A stretch of DNA of 64,000 nucleotides from Roridomyces roridus (lineage: Eukaryota; Basidiomycota; Agaricomycetes; Agaricales; Mycenaceae), in the NCBI GenBank assembly GCA_029378245.1, contig JARKIF010000002.1, positions 1,302,001 through 1,366,000 on the forward strand. The letters are read 5' to 3'. A model generated the notes under the pieces. That model did not search any database and had not been told where the DNA came from. It worked only from the letters and a program-made list of their open reading frames with translations. How positions within the stretch are numbered: position 1 is the first letter of the stretch; every line of letters starts with the position of its first letter. This document shows positions 1 through 9,349 of this stretch, in pieces. The position numbers were made by a program, and so were the translations under genes.

Positions 1-2
1 TT

Positions 3-324
3 CGCGACTTTGGCTGCTTTTCACCAGACACAGCCAAGCCTGCGCATATCGAATTCGACCGCGCCATTGTCGAGGCGGTCAAGGTCAAGGATGTACGTTG
101 TCCTTTCTCTTTTTCTGGTCGTAATACTTACCGCTGCGACTTTCTAGGAGGCAGCTCGCAAAACCGCCCTGATAAACCTCGTTCAGCATCCCGGCTTCCG
201 CGCTTGCCACCCGCGGGAAGACCACTTTGTGCCCATCTACATCGCTGCCGGGGCGGGCGATGGCGGCGCTGCACGCCTCGTTACGGACACGTACAGTTCT
301 GAGACTATTGCGTTTGGACTCTGA
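3..324 (+). CDS. Extradiol aromatic ring-opening dioxygenase (LigB/DODA family), C-terminal part
   Basis: Only the 3' end lies in the window. Exon 3-92 joins exon 148-324 across a 55-nt GT-AG intron (93-147) in the same frame, and ends at TGA 322-324. The readable protein has FDRAIVEAVKVKD, then HPREDHFVPIYIAAGAG, which is the hallmark C-terminal segment of the 4,5-DOPA extradiol dioxygenase branch of the LigB family (non-haem iron enzymes that open catecholic rings). The family is well known in mushrooms for pigment and phenolic metabolism. The iron ligands closer to the N-terminus lie outside the window, so activity cannot be judged. A small fold-back element begins 133 bp after the stop. 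Confidence 0.85.
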
Positions 325-457
325 TTTTTTCCTCCATGGAAATATGTACCTTGTATTGCAGAATCTTAATCGGACACACTATAGTACACGGCCGTCAAGT
401 TTCATTTTAAATTTTTTACATTTATCAACCGTGAATACCTCACTCCCATACATCGAG

Positions 458-555
458 TAGGCTCGGACCAGCACTATATTGCAGTAAGGAATTACTTGCA
501 ATATAGGCACTAAATCCTCCTCCGCAAAAGTGCCTACGAGACTGGTTCGAGTCTA
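458..555. mobile_element. 98-bp fold-back MITE with 9-bp target duplication
   Basis: The ends are 14-nt inverted repeats: TAGGCTCGGACCAG at 458-471 pairs with CTGGTTCGAGTCTA at 542-555, with two G-T wobbles. The 9-mer TACATCGAG stands directly before (449-457) and after (556-564) the element as a target-site duplication. Inside, 474-506 folds into a 14-bp hairpin with a GGAA loop and one bulged T, and 507-533 folds into a second hairpin (GCACT/AGTGC), so the single strand forms a three-way junction. A 9-bp duplication suggests a Mutator-like (MULE) or, less likely, hAT transposase acting in trans. It has no coding capacity. Confidence 0.75.
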
Positions 556-584
556 TACATCGAGCGGTACTGTTCAATCTCGAT

Positions 585-880
585 AGATGGTGGCGTTGTT
601 AGCGGGACCTGGGCGGTCACGGGGAACTCTTAGAACGCATCCGGAACGTCGGAGGTGGAAGGAAGGAAGGCAGGAATGAAGATGTTGACCGCGCAACTGA
701 ATATCAAAGCCGCCAACATGGGGCTTGGGCGACCAGACGGACGACTTGAGTTCGTGAACGAGATGCGCGGGGCATGTGAAGGTCTGGAGCGCAGGGCGCA
801 GGCGGTCTTGACCCGCGTGTACCACGGTGTCTCCACTGCTGAGTGCGACGAAAGTGCGACCAAATCCCATCCTGCAAGAC
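585..880. repeat. Diverged duplicated segment, copy 1
   Basis: This stretch aligns with 2095-2385. Shared blocks in the same order include CACGGGGA, GACGAC around the middle, GTAGGGCGCAGGCGG / GCAGGGCGCAGGCGG, the GTGT(A/G)C(T/C)ACGGTGTC block and GCGACGAAAGTG. The two copies flank the SINE and the dead alcohol dehydrogenase. No convincing protein is encoded; the open frames on both strands are not conserved between copies. Confidence 0.6.
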
Positions 881-884
881 ATGC

Positions 885-1860
885 CTCTAGCATGACTTCA
901 AAGTGCTTTAACAAAACTACACGTCCAAGAAGGATTCAGATTTATTTCTGTGAGACTGTGAGTTGTGCACGACCTAAATGAATCAAATTCAAAAGAGGTG
1001 GAACTAGGGCGCAGGCGGATGTGACCGTGGCGGATATCTGCAGAGTGCAGGGTAGAGAATCCAGATGAAGTGAGAGACGCAGAGAATTGGGGAGAGATGC
1101 GAGTGTTCTGTGTCTACTGGCCACCAGTTACTATTCGATGGAATGAAAAAATAGCAAAAGGAAACGACTTACCTTTGACTTACCTGTTCTTGAAGCGTCT
1201 TTAAATTCTTCATTCTTGAGGCCGTTTGTCTTCAAGTCTTCTTTCTTGTTGTTGAGGTCTTCTTTCTTCATTTTTGAGGTCTTCTTTCTTCATTCTTGAG
1301 GTCTTCTTCGTTCTTGAGAGGTCTCTTGAGGACCTCCCAGAATTTCGCATCCTTAGCGATTCGAACCTATCACCTCTGCTAGAGAGGGGGCTGAGTTGCA
1401 GGAGCTTGGTGCAACTCAGCCATGAAAACATACGAAGTGAACCTGGCCAAGCGCATGTACGCTGCAGTGTACTGCGCAGGAGGACTCACTCATACGATTG
1501 ACACAGAGGCGACGCTGTGCCTCCGCGGCACCCACAGATGGACAGCGATGGGGCAGCATATGTACGACCCCGAGTCGAGGACAAGTTGCGCAGTGATGCC
1601 GTTCGGATCAAGGTCACTGCGGGGATAACGAGGATGATGGATGACACGCGTCGTCAAGTTGAAGTTGACGTTGATACGGACACGATCACGTGGGCTCGTG
1701 ACGCTTGTCTCTTGACCAAGTTGACCTCAGTGAGTGTCGCATTCACCGTCTTCAAGGGCTCCGCCAACGACGGCATATTCGAAGCCACGGCGAGTCTCCT
1801 TCCGCCCACAGGGACTCAAGTACAAATCAAAATACCACATACTCGGGCATCTGTGGTACA
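885..1860. repeat. Dispersed segmental duplication, copy 1 (partner at 33397-34210)
   Basis: From AGCATGACTTCAAA at about 893 to the dehydrogenase relic, this segment matches 33397-34210 in the same orientation with moderate divergence and small gaps. Shared stretches include GATTTCTGTGAGAC, TATTCGATGGAA, the SINE, the CTCCGCGGCACCCACA block and the ATCACGTGGGCTCGTGAC block ahead of the dead gene. It therefore carries a SINE, a former promoter region and the start of an alcohol dehydrogenase copy as one unit. Confidence 0.75.
1130..1424 (-). repeat. tRNA-derived SINE, copy 1
   Basis: Read on the minus strand, the head has a pol III box A-like TGGCTGAGTTG and box B-like GGTTCGAATC about 45 nt apart, and a 10-nt inverted repeat GGCTGAGTTG / CAACTCAGCC. 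The tail is a run of imperfect AAGACCTCAAGA-type units (plus-strand GAGGTCTTCTTTCTT). Such a head and tail structure fits a short interspersed element derived from an 80-90 nt class II tRNA. The acceptor stem is degenerate, so this is not a functional tRNA gene. Confidence 0.65.
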
Positions 1861-2040
1861 GATGAGCACAGAGCTGCAGTCACTACAAACACCTCGATAT
1901 GGTCCTAGAGCACGAAGGCGTCGGTATCGTTGAGAAGATGGGTGAGAATTTCACGAAATTGGATCTCGGCGGCTGGGGTTTTCACTACAAGACATGTGGC
2001 AGATGCGAGTTGTGCAGCTGCGTGCTTGCGTGGTAAGTAC
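1730..2040 (+). pseudogene. Dead 5' part of an alcohol dehydrogenase gene
   Basis: The reading matches the start of the intact dehydrogenase at 3062: FKGSANDGIFEAT, then TQVQIK, then SGICGTDEH, then an eroded HEGVG and VGWGF-like stretch. The start codon is lost (GTGAGT where the intact gene has ATGAGC), stop codons interrupt the frame (for example after SIWS near 1906), and the matching frame changes several times. The match stops at the first intron donor (about 2035), so the copy contains only exon 1. It is a broken paralogue and not an expressed gene. Confidence 0.8.
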
Positions 2041-2094
2041 GTATTAGGTAGTCCTCTCCTTCAACCCCGACGCTTTCCAAAGTTCGGATCTGCG

Positions 2095-2385
2095 TCAATT
2101 TTCAAACGTCGCCATCTTCTCGAGCGAGACTTGAGCGGGCACGGGGAGCTCGTAGAATGCGTCCGGGAGGTCGGAAATGGCGAACATCTGTTGAGCATAT
2201 CAAAGTCGCCGACCAACGACTTGGACGACCAGAAGTCGTCGGTGGAAAAGGGCGATTGTAGCTCGCGCGGGCATGGAAAGCTGTTCTGGAACGTAGGGCG
2301 CAGGCGGGCTTGACCGGCGTGTGCTACGGTGTCCCACTGAGTTGCCACTGAGCGACGAAAGTGGTCGGGGTGACGCGAGCGAGGG
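2095..2385. repeat. Diverged duplicated segment, copy 2
   Basis: Partner of 585-880 (see there). It follows the dead dehydrogenase directly, so the order repeat - SINE - dead gene - repeat looks like the remains of a tandem duplication of about 1.5 kb. Confidence 0.55.
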
Positions 2386-2925
2386 CGGTCATGTGTCCCG
2401 ACAGATGCTTTCTTGTATAATGGTTCAAATTCAACGCACGAGAGGGGTCACTTACGCCAGGTGTATATGTAGTTGCAAAAAAGCAGAGGGAAAGACGTGG
2501 TCAACCACTGGTATGATGTGTTTCCGGTGACTTGGTGCTCGACGAGGAGAAGGCATACGTGGGGACATGTCCAGGAAGGACAGGGGAGTAGCAAATGAGC
2601 GGCGTTGGCGAGGTTCAAAGCTCCGGCGTCGAATGCTTTCACCGAAACAAGAGCGTTGGATGGTGGAATGTTGTGGTCATGGAAAGAGGCGCGGGCAACT
2701 CCGACGACTCACGAGCAGCAAGAAAGACAGGAACTTGGGAGAGAAACACAGTGGAACGAGTGAAAACACTGTAAAATAATAATGCGCTCTTGCTGTTGGA
2801 TCAGCGCTTCAAGTCGCTTAGGGAAACTTGGTAAGGCATTTTCAATCAATGACAAACTTGCCACCTTTGATTATCGAGCTCCATGTCAGCTAAGTTGATC
2901 TGCAGTCAGCAAATGTCCCGGAAGC
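2386..2925. other. Intergenic stretch with no gene seen
   Basis: The open frames here are short, with no recognisable motif, and no splice-linked coding reading was found. It is upstream sequence of the alcohol dehydrogenase. Confidence 0.5.
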
Positions 2926-3020
2926 ATGATCCTGCAGTTTGATTGTCGTGATCCTGCAGTTTTGATTGTCGTGATCCTGCGGTTTTGCGCGCCGTTATCC
3001 TGCAGTTTTGCGCGTATAAA
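2926..3020 (+). promoter_or_regulatory. Promoter of the alcohol dehydrogenase: four direct repeats and a TATA box
   Basis: Four successive copies of a 20-23 nt unit with the core ATCCTGCAGTTTTG run from 2928 to 3010. The second and third are followed by ATTGTCGTG and the last two by CGCG. A TATA box (TATAAA, 3015-3020) follows at once, 42 bp before the ATG. The regular spacing close to the TATA box suggests a repeated binding site for an activator. That role is inference; the repeats and TATA box are directly visible. Confidence 0.6.
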
Positions 3021-3061
3021 GTCGATGTATTATTTCGCCCTACTCATCATCTTCTCGAGCC

Positions 3062-4157
3062 ATGAGCGTCGAAATCACCGGCTACAAAGGCTCCGCCAAC
3101 AACGGTATTGTCGAGGCCACCACCAATCAACCTCTGCCAAAGGACACCCAAGTTCTCGTTAAAATCACTCACTCGGGGATCTGCGGCACAGATGAGCACT
3201 ACAAACACCTTGATATGGTCTTGGGCCATGAGGGTGTCGGCACCGTCGAGCAGACCGGTGAGAGTGTTACGGATTTGAAGGTCGGGGACGTCGTCGGCTG
3301 GGGGTTCATCCACAAGGTGTGCGGGAAATGCGAGGAGTGTTTGCACGGTGCGTAATTGTTTTTCTTCCTGCATGAGATGGGGCCTCACCTCTGGAATTCA
3401 GGCGACGACCAGTACTGCCGGAACAAAGAGCAATACGGAGACAACAACCACCACCAGGGCTCGTTTGGCTCGCGCGCTATTTGGAACGCCGAGTGGTTGT
3501 ACAAGATTCCCGCAGGACTCAAGCCAGAGCATGCTGCTCCCTTGATGTGCGGCGGTGCGACGGTCTTTGGCGTAATTGAAACATACAACATCCGGCCGAC
3601 GGATCGTGTGGGTGTCGTCGGTATTGGTGGCCTTGGTCACTTGGCGATTCAGTTCTTGGCCAAGATGGGCGCCACCGTCGTCGTATTCTCGAGCACCGAG
3701 TCCAAGCGCGTGGATGCACTCGGTCTCGGCGCGTCCGAGTTCTATCCTACCAAGGGCGTCGACAAGTTGGACGTGCAGGAACTGGACCACCTCATCGTCA
3801 CCACAAGCTTCCTGCCCAACTGGCAACTGTGCGTGGCGCGTCCCAAGAACCTCTCACTCGCTCACCTTTTCATCCAGATATTTTAACATCATCAAGCGCC
3901 GCGGCTCGATCTACCCCCTCACCGCCGCCTTCGAGAACCTGGCGATTCCCAATATGTCCCTCGTCTTGGGTGGAATCACTCTGCAAGGGTCCGTCATCTC
4001 CTCGCGTGCGACGCACAAGCGGATGCTTGACTTTGCGGTGCGTAACAAGATCGAGCCGGTCGTTGAACTGTTCCCTTTGACGAAGAGCGGCGTCAAGGAG
4101 GGTATGGAGCGTCTGCGGGAGGGGAAGGTGCGCTATCGTGCAGTGCTTGTGGCGTAG
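3062..4157 (+). CDS. Zinc-dependent alcohol dehydrogenase (MDR superfamily, cinnamyl-alcohol-dehydrogenase-like)
   Basis: Exons 3062-3347, 3402-3828 and 3878-4157 give 330 residues, slightly short of the usual 340-360. The GroES-like half has SGICGTDEH with the catalytic zinc cysteine, GHEGVG with the second zinc ligand region, and the structural zinc set CGKCEECLHG...YC. The Rossmann half has GIGGLGHLAIQFLAKMGA, the nucleotide-binding loop; VFSSTESK after it may favour NADP(H), which is inference. The enzyme would interconvert aldehydes and alcohols in the cytosol. The start ATG is 42 bp from a TATA box. Two dead relatives of exon 1 exist, at 1730 and 34103. Confidence 0.9.
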
Positions 4158-4250
4158 TGGGGAATTCTGTGTAGACTGTTAATATAGTGTTTTTCATCTG
4201 CCCGAGTGGCGGTCGGAAGCAACAAAGTTGTCGATCGGCGTGATCGCCGG

Positions 4251-5296
4251 ATGGCTTCTCCTTCCCGCCCAATTCCTTCTTCCGCTGAGATTTCCAGCGA
4301 GTTCGCTGGATTCACACGAGATGTTCACCGAACTAAAGTCCCTGCCACCTTTCTCTCCTCAATGTCTGTCAGACAACGGCTGGGCAACGATCTCAGTGTC
4401 GACCGCTTGCCCGGCGCGCCCTCGCTGAACAAGACTTGCACCAAAGGTTTAAATGCGGCGCAGATAGAAGCTGTTGGGCGTTCACACGACGCTATTCTTC
4501 TCTTCACGCAGTTGGCCCTCTTGGTCGATGACGACAATCCGGCATTGCGGGGGATGGTGCTGCAACTATGGGACGAGACGGGCATCTGGAAGTGGATGAT
4601 ATTCCTCTACAATGCCAATGCGGATCTCAACGAGGCTATCGGCAATAAAGGCCGACCGTTTCCCATGTCCGCCGCAGAAATGAAGAGCCCAATAGCCACG
4701 TTGTTGTTGGCGTGTACGGACGCGCCCAGCCTATTGAAACGGATGGCTTCCATTCCTGATGTGGTTTCCCTCACAGGAATGCTCTGGATGGAATACAGCC
4801 TGGAATTCCCGGGTGTCATACACGACGGATTAATTTCCACCATCCAACACATGTTGAAGGCCGCCCAGTCGGTACTCTCCACGTTACTTGACGCTGTCGG
4901 AGGCGCCAAGATCTTCATGCAGGTTGCCGTAGACCGTTTTCGACACCTCACATCCTCAAAACCCTTGGTTACGGAGGACATCAGTCCTCAACTTCGCTTC
5001 ATCGCCTTCCTCGTCCAAAAGTTCAATCCAATCCTTGGCGAAGTGATGTACGCCGTGGACGCCATATCTGTGGCCATCCAAAACTCGCAGCTGCGGCAAA
5101 GGCTGCAACTGCGGGCAACTTGAATGTTGCGTTCACCGTGGACTTTACCTCAGTTGAAAAGCAGATAATTATTGACGGTGTGGAGGGCTCAACGCCGCGT
5201 GTTGTGGCGCCCGTATTTGCCCTGGTGAAGAGCGGTAGCGAGGTCTTCTTGCCTCTGGCGGGGGAAGTTAAGCTGTCGGAGTTGTTCAAGAGGTGA
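4251..5296 (+). CDS. Unknown protein, about 328 aa
   Basis: The first frame runs from ATG 4251 (MASPSRPIPSSAEISS) without interruption to TGA 5121, but the coding character clearly moves to another frame near 5100 (NLNVAFTVDFTS ... AGEVKLSELFKR, stop 5296). A GTGATG...AAAG intron at 5043-5101 joins both parts in phase 0 and gives 328 residues; a 47-nt alternative starting at 5055 also works. The protein is helical and hydrophobic in the middle (LLFTQLALLVDDDNPALRGM). I do not recognise the family. An in-frame ATG at 4206 is possible but less likely. The alternative explanation is a single frameshift. Confidence 0.6.
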
Positions 5297-5484
5297 AATG
5301 CAGGGAAATCGGATGGTCTCGAACAGGGCCAACTCTAGTTTCTTTCCCTGCAAGTTCACGACGTGGACCAGGCCACCATCTCATTTCGTATCAGTGGCTG
5401 GACAGCCGGCGTTTCCTTGTAGGGACTGCCCCCCATCATCTCGTTCCTACCATCCCTCAAACTCAGAGAAGATTTTAATGGAGT

Positions 5485-6404
5485 CTAGTAAGTTACATTG
5501 ACCCTCTTGTTCTCATATTCGTCCCATCGCCGAGTCAAAATTTCCACCATGAAATGAGCAGCGTCTTTCCTCGATATCCAAGACCCACACTCGGTTTCGC
5601 TGACACGATAGCCCTGGCCCTTTCCTTCCTCGGCTTTACAACGTCCATCGGTGAGTATCCCAGCATGGACGACGAGGACGTGCTTCAGAGTTCCGGGAGC
5701 CGGCAACCCAGAGCGTTCTTTCCACCCTTCACCAAACATGTCGACTGTTGGCTCGCCATCTTTTTTAGGATCCCAGTGCCATCCGGCACAATGAGCAATC
5801 ACCCGTTCCGTGGCCGCTTTGTCTCTGGCTGGCATCCCAAGCATCAGGAAGACGAGCTTGGCGAGGAGAGGAAGACTGGCGAAAGCGGCTGGCGTTACTC
5901 CAATCGACGATTGGAAAATCAACTTTGGCTGTGGCGCGTCGGGGTATGTCGGCATTGTGCAGAGTATATTCAACATGGTTTGGGTGCACAAGTTGTAGGG
6001 CTTGATGATGATGCCTTTCGTGACGCTAAATCCTTCCGGTACAGCGCCTGGTATAGCGAGTCAGAATCGTTCATGGATGCCAACCCAGATACTACCTATG
6101 CTACAAATGGCCGCATCGACAACACCGGCTGCATCCCATGCAGCCCGCACGTCTGATTCCACGAGAGCGTCGCCCTTGACCAGCCGAGCGCTCCCAGATT
6201 TGACAAATTTTTGGATCGTCTGGTCATTGTGGAAAACGGACAGAGAACGGAGCAGGAACGTGACCGTTGCGCCTTGTTCTGCCGACGCGTCAATTTCGAA
6301 CCACGAGACTCGGAATTCGAAGTTGACTTACCAAGCAGTCGCACAGAAGCCAAGTATCCGATGTTTCGAGAACCTCCGAAGGTGATGATGTTCAGCGGCG
6401 CCAT
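5485..6404 (-). CDS. NAD(P)-binding Rossmann-fold protein (NmrA/SDR-like)
   Basis: Three exons (6332-6404, 6096-6278, 5485-6047) give 272 residues. The N-terminus MAPLNIITFGGSRNIGYLAS is a classical beta-alpha-beta start with GGSRNIG as the dinucleotide loop, followed by EQGATVTFLLRS and, later, GDALVESDVRAAWD and VDAAICSIG, the order seen in NmrA-like and atypical short-chain dehydrogenases. The C-terminus has GYRVSETECGSWISRKDAAHFM, a typical region of this group. No YxxxK active site is evident, so it may sense or bind NAD(P) without catalysing a reaction, or act on an unknown substrate. A relic of a paralogue lies just upstream at 6610-6743. Confidence 0.8.
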
Positions 6405-7010
6405 TTTTTTGCGATGGTAAGAAAATTCAACCCTGCATTATATGCATACCTTAGGATCAGTGCGTACAAACCACAATGATTGCATTCATCAGCGATGCAT
6501 CAGCCATTGCCCAGCTATCCGCTTTTCCGCTTATCCGAGGCATGGGTGGGGTAATCCACATTTGAAGATCGATACAACAGCTTACTAGATGGACCAGGAT
6601 CGCTTGTTTTCAAACTCTTATTACTTCCTCCCACCCCGGTGAGAGCGCTCGAGCGTCCACGAAACGAGCGGCGTTCTTTCTAGACGGCTTGCAGGCGCCA
6701 AGCTCTTTCTCGCTGACGCGGTATCCTTCACCTTCAGCCATATGCGTTCAACACCCGTAGGCCGAATGACGAGTTCCGGGGGGCGTCCTAAGTAGTCTTG
6801 TTCGAGCCTTGATTGAACATGTCAGCCGCCGACGATAAAGGCAAGCCTGAATCAAATATTGATGCTGATGAAATCTCCCCGTGCGCTCTACATACATACC
6901 GAATACAAAGCTAATTCTGCAAGTAATATCCTCCACTCATCCATGCGTTGTTACAAAAGAGATCGAATTGCATCAAAAGATACAGCAAAAGAGAACAAAC
7001 ACCATCATTC
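6405..7010. other. Intergenic stretch with one gene relic
   Basis: Between the start of the Rossmann-fold gene and the end of gyp1, only the relic at 6610-6743 can be recognised. The rest is AT-rich in places and carries no convincing exon. Confidence 0.5.
6610..6743 (-). pseudogene. C-terminal relic of a paralogue of the NmrA/SDR-like gene
   Basis: The minus strand reads EGEGYRVSEKELGACKPSRK, then NAARFVDARA and a stop. It matches the intact gene's GKGQGYRVSETECGSWISRK then DAAHFMVEIL. Only this terminal piece survives; nothing upstream of it matches. It points to an earlier tandem duplication of the Rossmann-fold gene followed by decay. Confidence 0.6.
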
Positions 7011-8787
7011 TCATTTGGCGCCGAAATGGCTCTGCGCATTATGCCAGATTGAATTCAGCACAAACGCCTCGCTGAGAAGCATCTCAATCTCATGGTCGCC
7101 CCAGTCCTGCGTCGGAAGCGACTGGAGGAACATGATGATGCCCTAAGTCGTAGCCGTTAGGGACTGTACCGAAACAGTGTTTTCGCACGCACCTGGAAAT
7201 CCATCTGCCGCAGCTTGTCGCTCCACTTGACGAGAAAGGCAGAACACACATAGAGGTGGAACTGCGAGAAGGCGTCGGGTCCCTCGGCCTGAAAGAGTCG
7301 TCAGATTACAGAGAACAGAGCATGTACGATCACATACCAAGTACGTATCCCACATACGGACCGTGTTTCGCACACTGATCTCGCGCATGAGCAAGCAATT
7401 CATCCAGCGAAAAGCAAACTGCATAAACTCGACGTTCTGTGCCTCGAGGTGTGCAGAAAGCGGAGGATCGATACGGGCAACAAGCTCTGCCATACGGCGG
7501 ACACTCCGCTGGATGCCCGGCTGCGCAGAGATGTAGTTGTCCTGAATCCCGTCCAGTAAACGCGACAGACACCAAAACGCGTCTGCCTCCACTGCCGCTA
7601 ACGCACGCGAAGGCAGGACACTCGGGTCACACGTTTCGGGATCAGAGTCAATGTACGCCGAGAGGAAGACCTGCACAAAGGGCGTTGCGAGGTCATTGAT
7701 TCCCTGCACGTAGCCGCTTGCAGGGTGCCGGATTGCCCAAACGTATAGAATCCGCTCTAGGGCGCGCTGGGTCGCAGCGTGCATCCACAGCCGCACGCCT
7801 GGCCGTGTCCGTGGCACATCGATTTCAATCTGGTGCCAAATCTGCTGGTCAAGGCCTTCGCGATCCCGTGCAAAAGCGAGTTCGACGAGTGATGCATATT
7901 CATTGCGTTTGCGAGCTAGAGTAGATGCGCGTAGGGGAGTCGGCAGCGGGAGGTAGCCTAGCAAGAGTTGCCAGGCCATCGGTCGGAGGTCAGGGGGAAT
8001 GCCCGCCCATGCAAGCTTGCGGAGTTCGGCTGTGAGATTTCTGAGACCTAATCCGAGCATGAAAAGTTTTTTGTAAAGACGTACCGATGTTCACATCCTG
8101 ACTGGATAGACACTCGACAAACTTGTGACGGCGATTTGTGCGCATAGACCTCTCGCGCATGAGCTTCTCTGAGCGTTCGGCGCTGACTGGACTTGATTCC
8201 GTTGGACTCGGCCGTCTCGGAGACTGCTCTGGGCGTCGTGGGCGGTGCTTGACGCCCACCAGCGGATCGTCAATGACAGCGTCGACGTCATCCCTCACAA
8301 CACCCCGCGAGTCGGACTTTGGCTTGGATGGCGGAATGATATCCATGGGTTCCATCGCGTCGGGCTCGAGATCTCCTAGAATCATCATATCGCCTTCGAC
8401 GTCGGCATCGACGCCGCCACCCGTACCAGAAGATTCGCTGCGCACGTCTTCAGCTGAGGGTGGTGACGTCCCTCGGGGCTTGGTTTTCACGATGGTCCAG
8501 CCGTTCTGGGGGGTACTGATACCGTCCCGCGGCGGGTATGAGCTCGGATTGGGAGCATCTACATGGGTGTAGGAGAAGGCGAGCGTGGATGAGGACGAGT
8601 GTGGCTGCGCTGGGCGGGGTGGAACTTTTTGTGGTGGTACCCGAGATGACGAGGGTTTGGGAGCCTCGTCTTCGTTGTCGGAGGTGCTGTCCCAGGCATC
8701 GTCCTCGGCCCAGTCTAGTCGGCTGCTGCCATATGTCGACGGGTTCACCGCGATGTGCGGCCTGGCTGGTGGAGGTCGCACAGACAT
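7011..8787 (-). CDS. gyp1: Rab GTPase-activating protein, TBC domain (Gyp1/TBC1D22 type)
   Basis: Exons 8085-8787, 7338-8047, 7193-7288 and 7011-7142 give 546 residues. Residues 1-220 are low-complexity and acidic (WAEDDAWDSTSDNEDEAPKP). The TBC domain starts at ELRKLAWAGIPPDLRPMAWQ and carries both catalytic fingers: IEIDVPRTRP (arginine finger, IxxDxxR) and SGYVQGINDL (glutamine finger). The C-terminus GIIMFLQSLPTQDWGDHEIE is typical of Gyp1, which switches off Golgi Rabs such as Ypt1. The first intron as read is only 37 nt, which is short. The proposed KDZ element begins 85 bp upstream of the ATG. Confidence 0.92.
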
Positions 8788-8872
8788 GCGCGATCAATCG
8801 GAATCAGATGCCAGTGATTTCCGTTCCTCCTGTGCATTAGACGAATTTTAGAGAGCGTTGGTGTTATTGGTA

Positions 8873-9345
8873 TGATGGCGGAAAATGATGGCGGACAAGT
8901 GATGGCGGAATTTGATCGTGGGTTCACGGATTTCCGTGCACTGGATTCGAGGATAGCGTAGAAGAAAATCCTTGCAAGTACTTCCGTGCACGAAGCTCTG
9001 CCTTGATTCTCTGTGCACGGGAGTCTGTCCAAGGATTCCGGTGCATGTATTTCTCTTGTCTTTCCTTGTACATTCTTCATTGCACTAATTCCCATGCACT
9101 GATTACTCTCCACGCAATTCCTGAAGCTACTTCCGTACACTGATCCCGGTGCAAGGATTTTTGTGCAAGGTGCGTCAGCTCTGAGACGTGCACTGAATTC
9201 CGTGCAAGAAAAACACTGCGTGGAATTCGATCTGGATTTTTCATTCAGGGCTTTCCGTGCACATAGATTGCTGCGTCGAATCTTGTGCAAGAATTCTGAA
9301 GGAGATCATTGCATGGAATTCCGCGGACTTGCCGCGACCAAACAA
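8873..9345. repeat. Left terminal block: TGATGGCGGA repeats and degenerate palindromic array
   Basis: After three TGATGGCGGA-like units come about 18 imperfect copies of a motif near ATTCCGTGCACGGAATT, spaced 20-30 bp apart (for example TTTCCGTGCACTGG, TTCCGTGCACGAAG, ATTCCGTGCAAG, TGCATGGAATTCC). Units face both ways because the consensus is palindromic. Such subterminal arrays are usual binding sites for large transposases. Confidence 0.65.
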
Positions 9346-9349
9346 GACC

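Noticed and set aside
461..556. tRNA gene suggested by TGGTTCGAGTC and the clover-like fold
   Set aside because: There is no 7-bp acceptor, the anticodon arm has the wrong size, and the 9-bp duplication with inverted ends explains the structure as a MITE.
1340..1424. Functional tRNA gene on the minus strand
   Set aside because: T-arm and box A are good, but the acceptor stem pairs poorly, the D-arm region forms a 10-bp hairpin instead, and a repeat tail follows; a SINE fits better.
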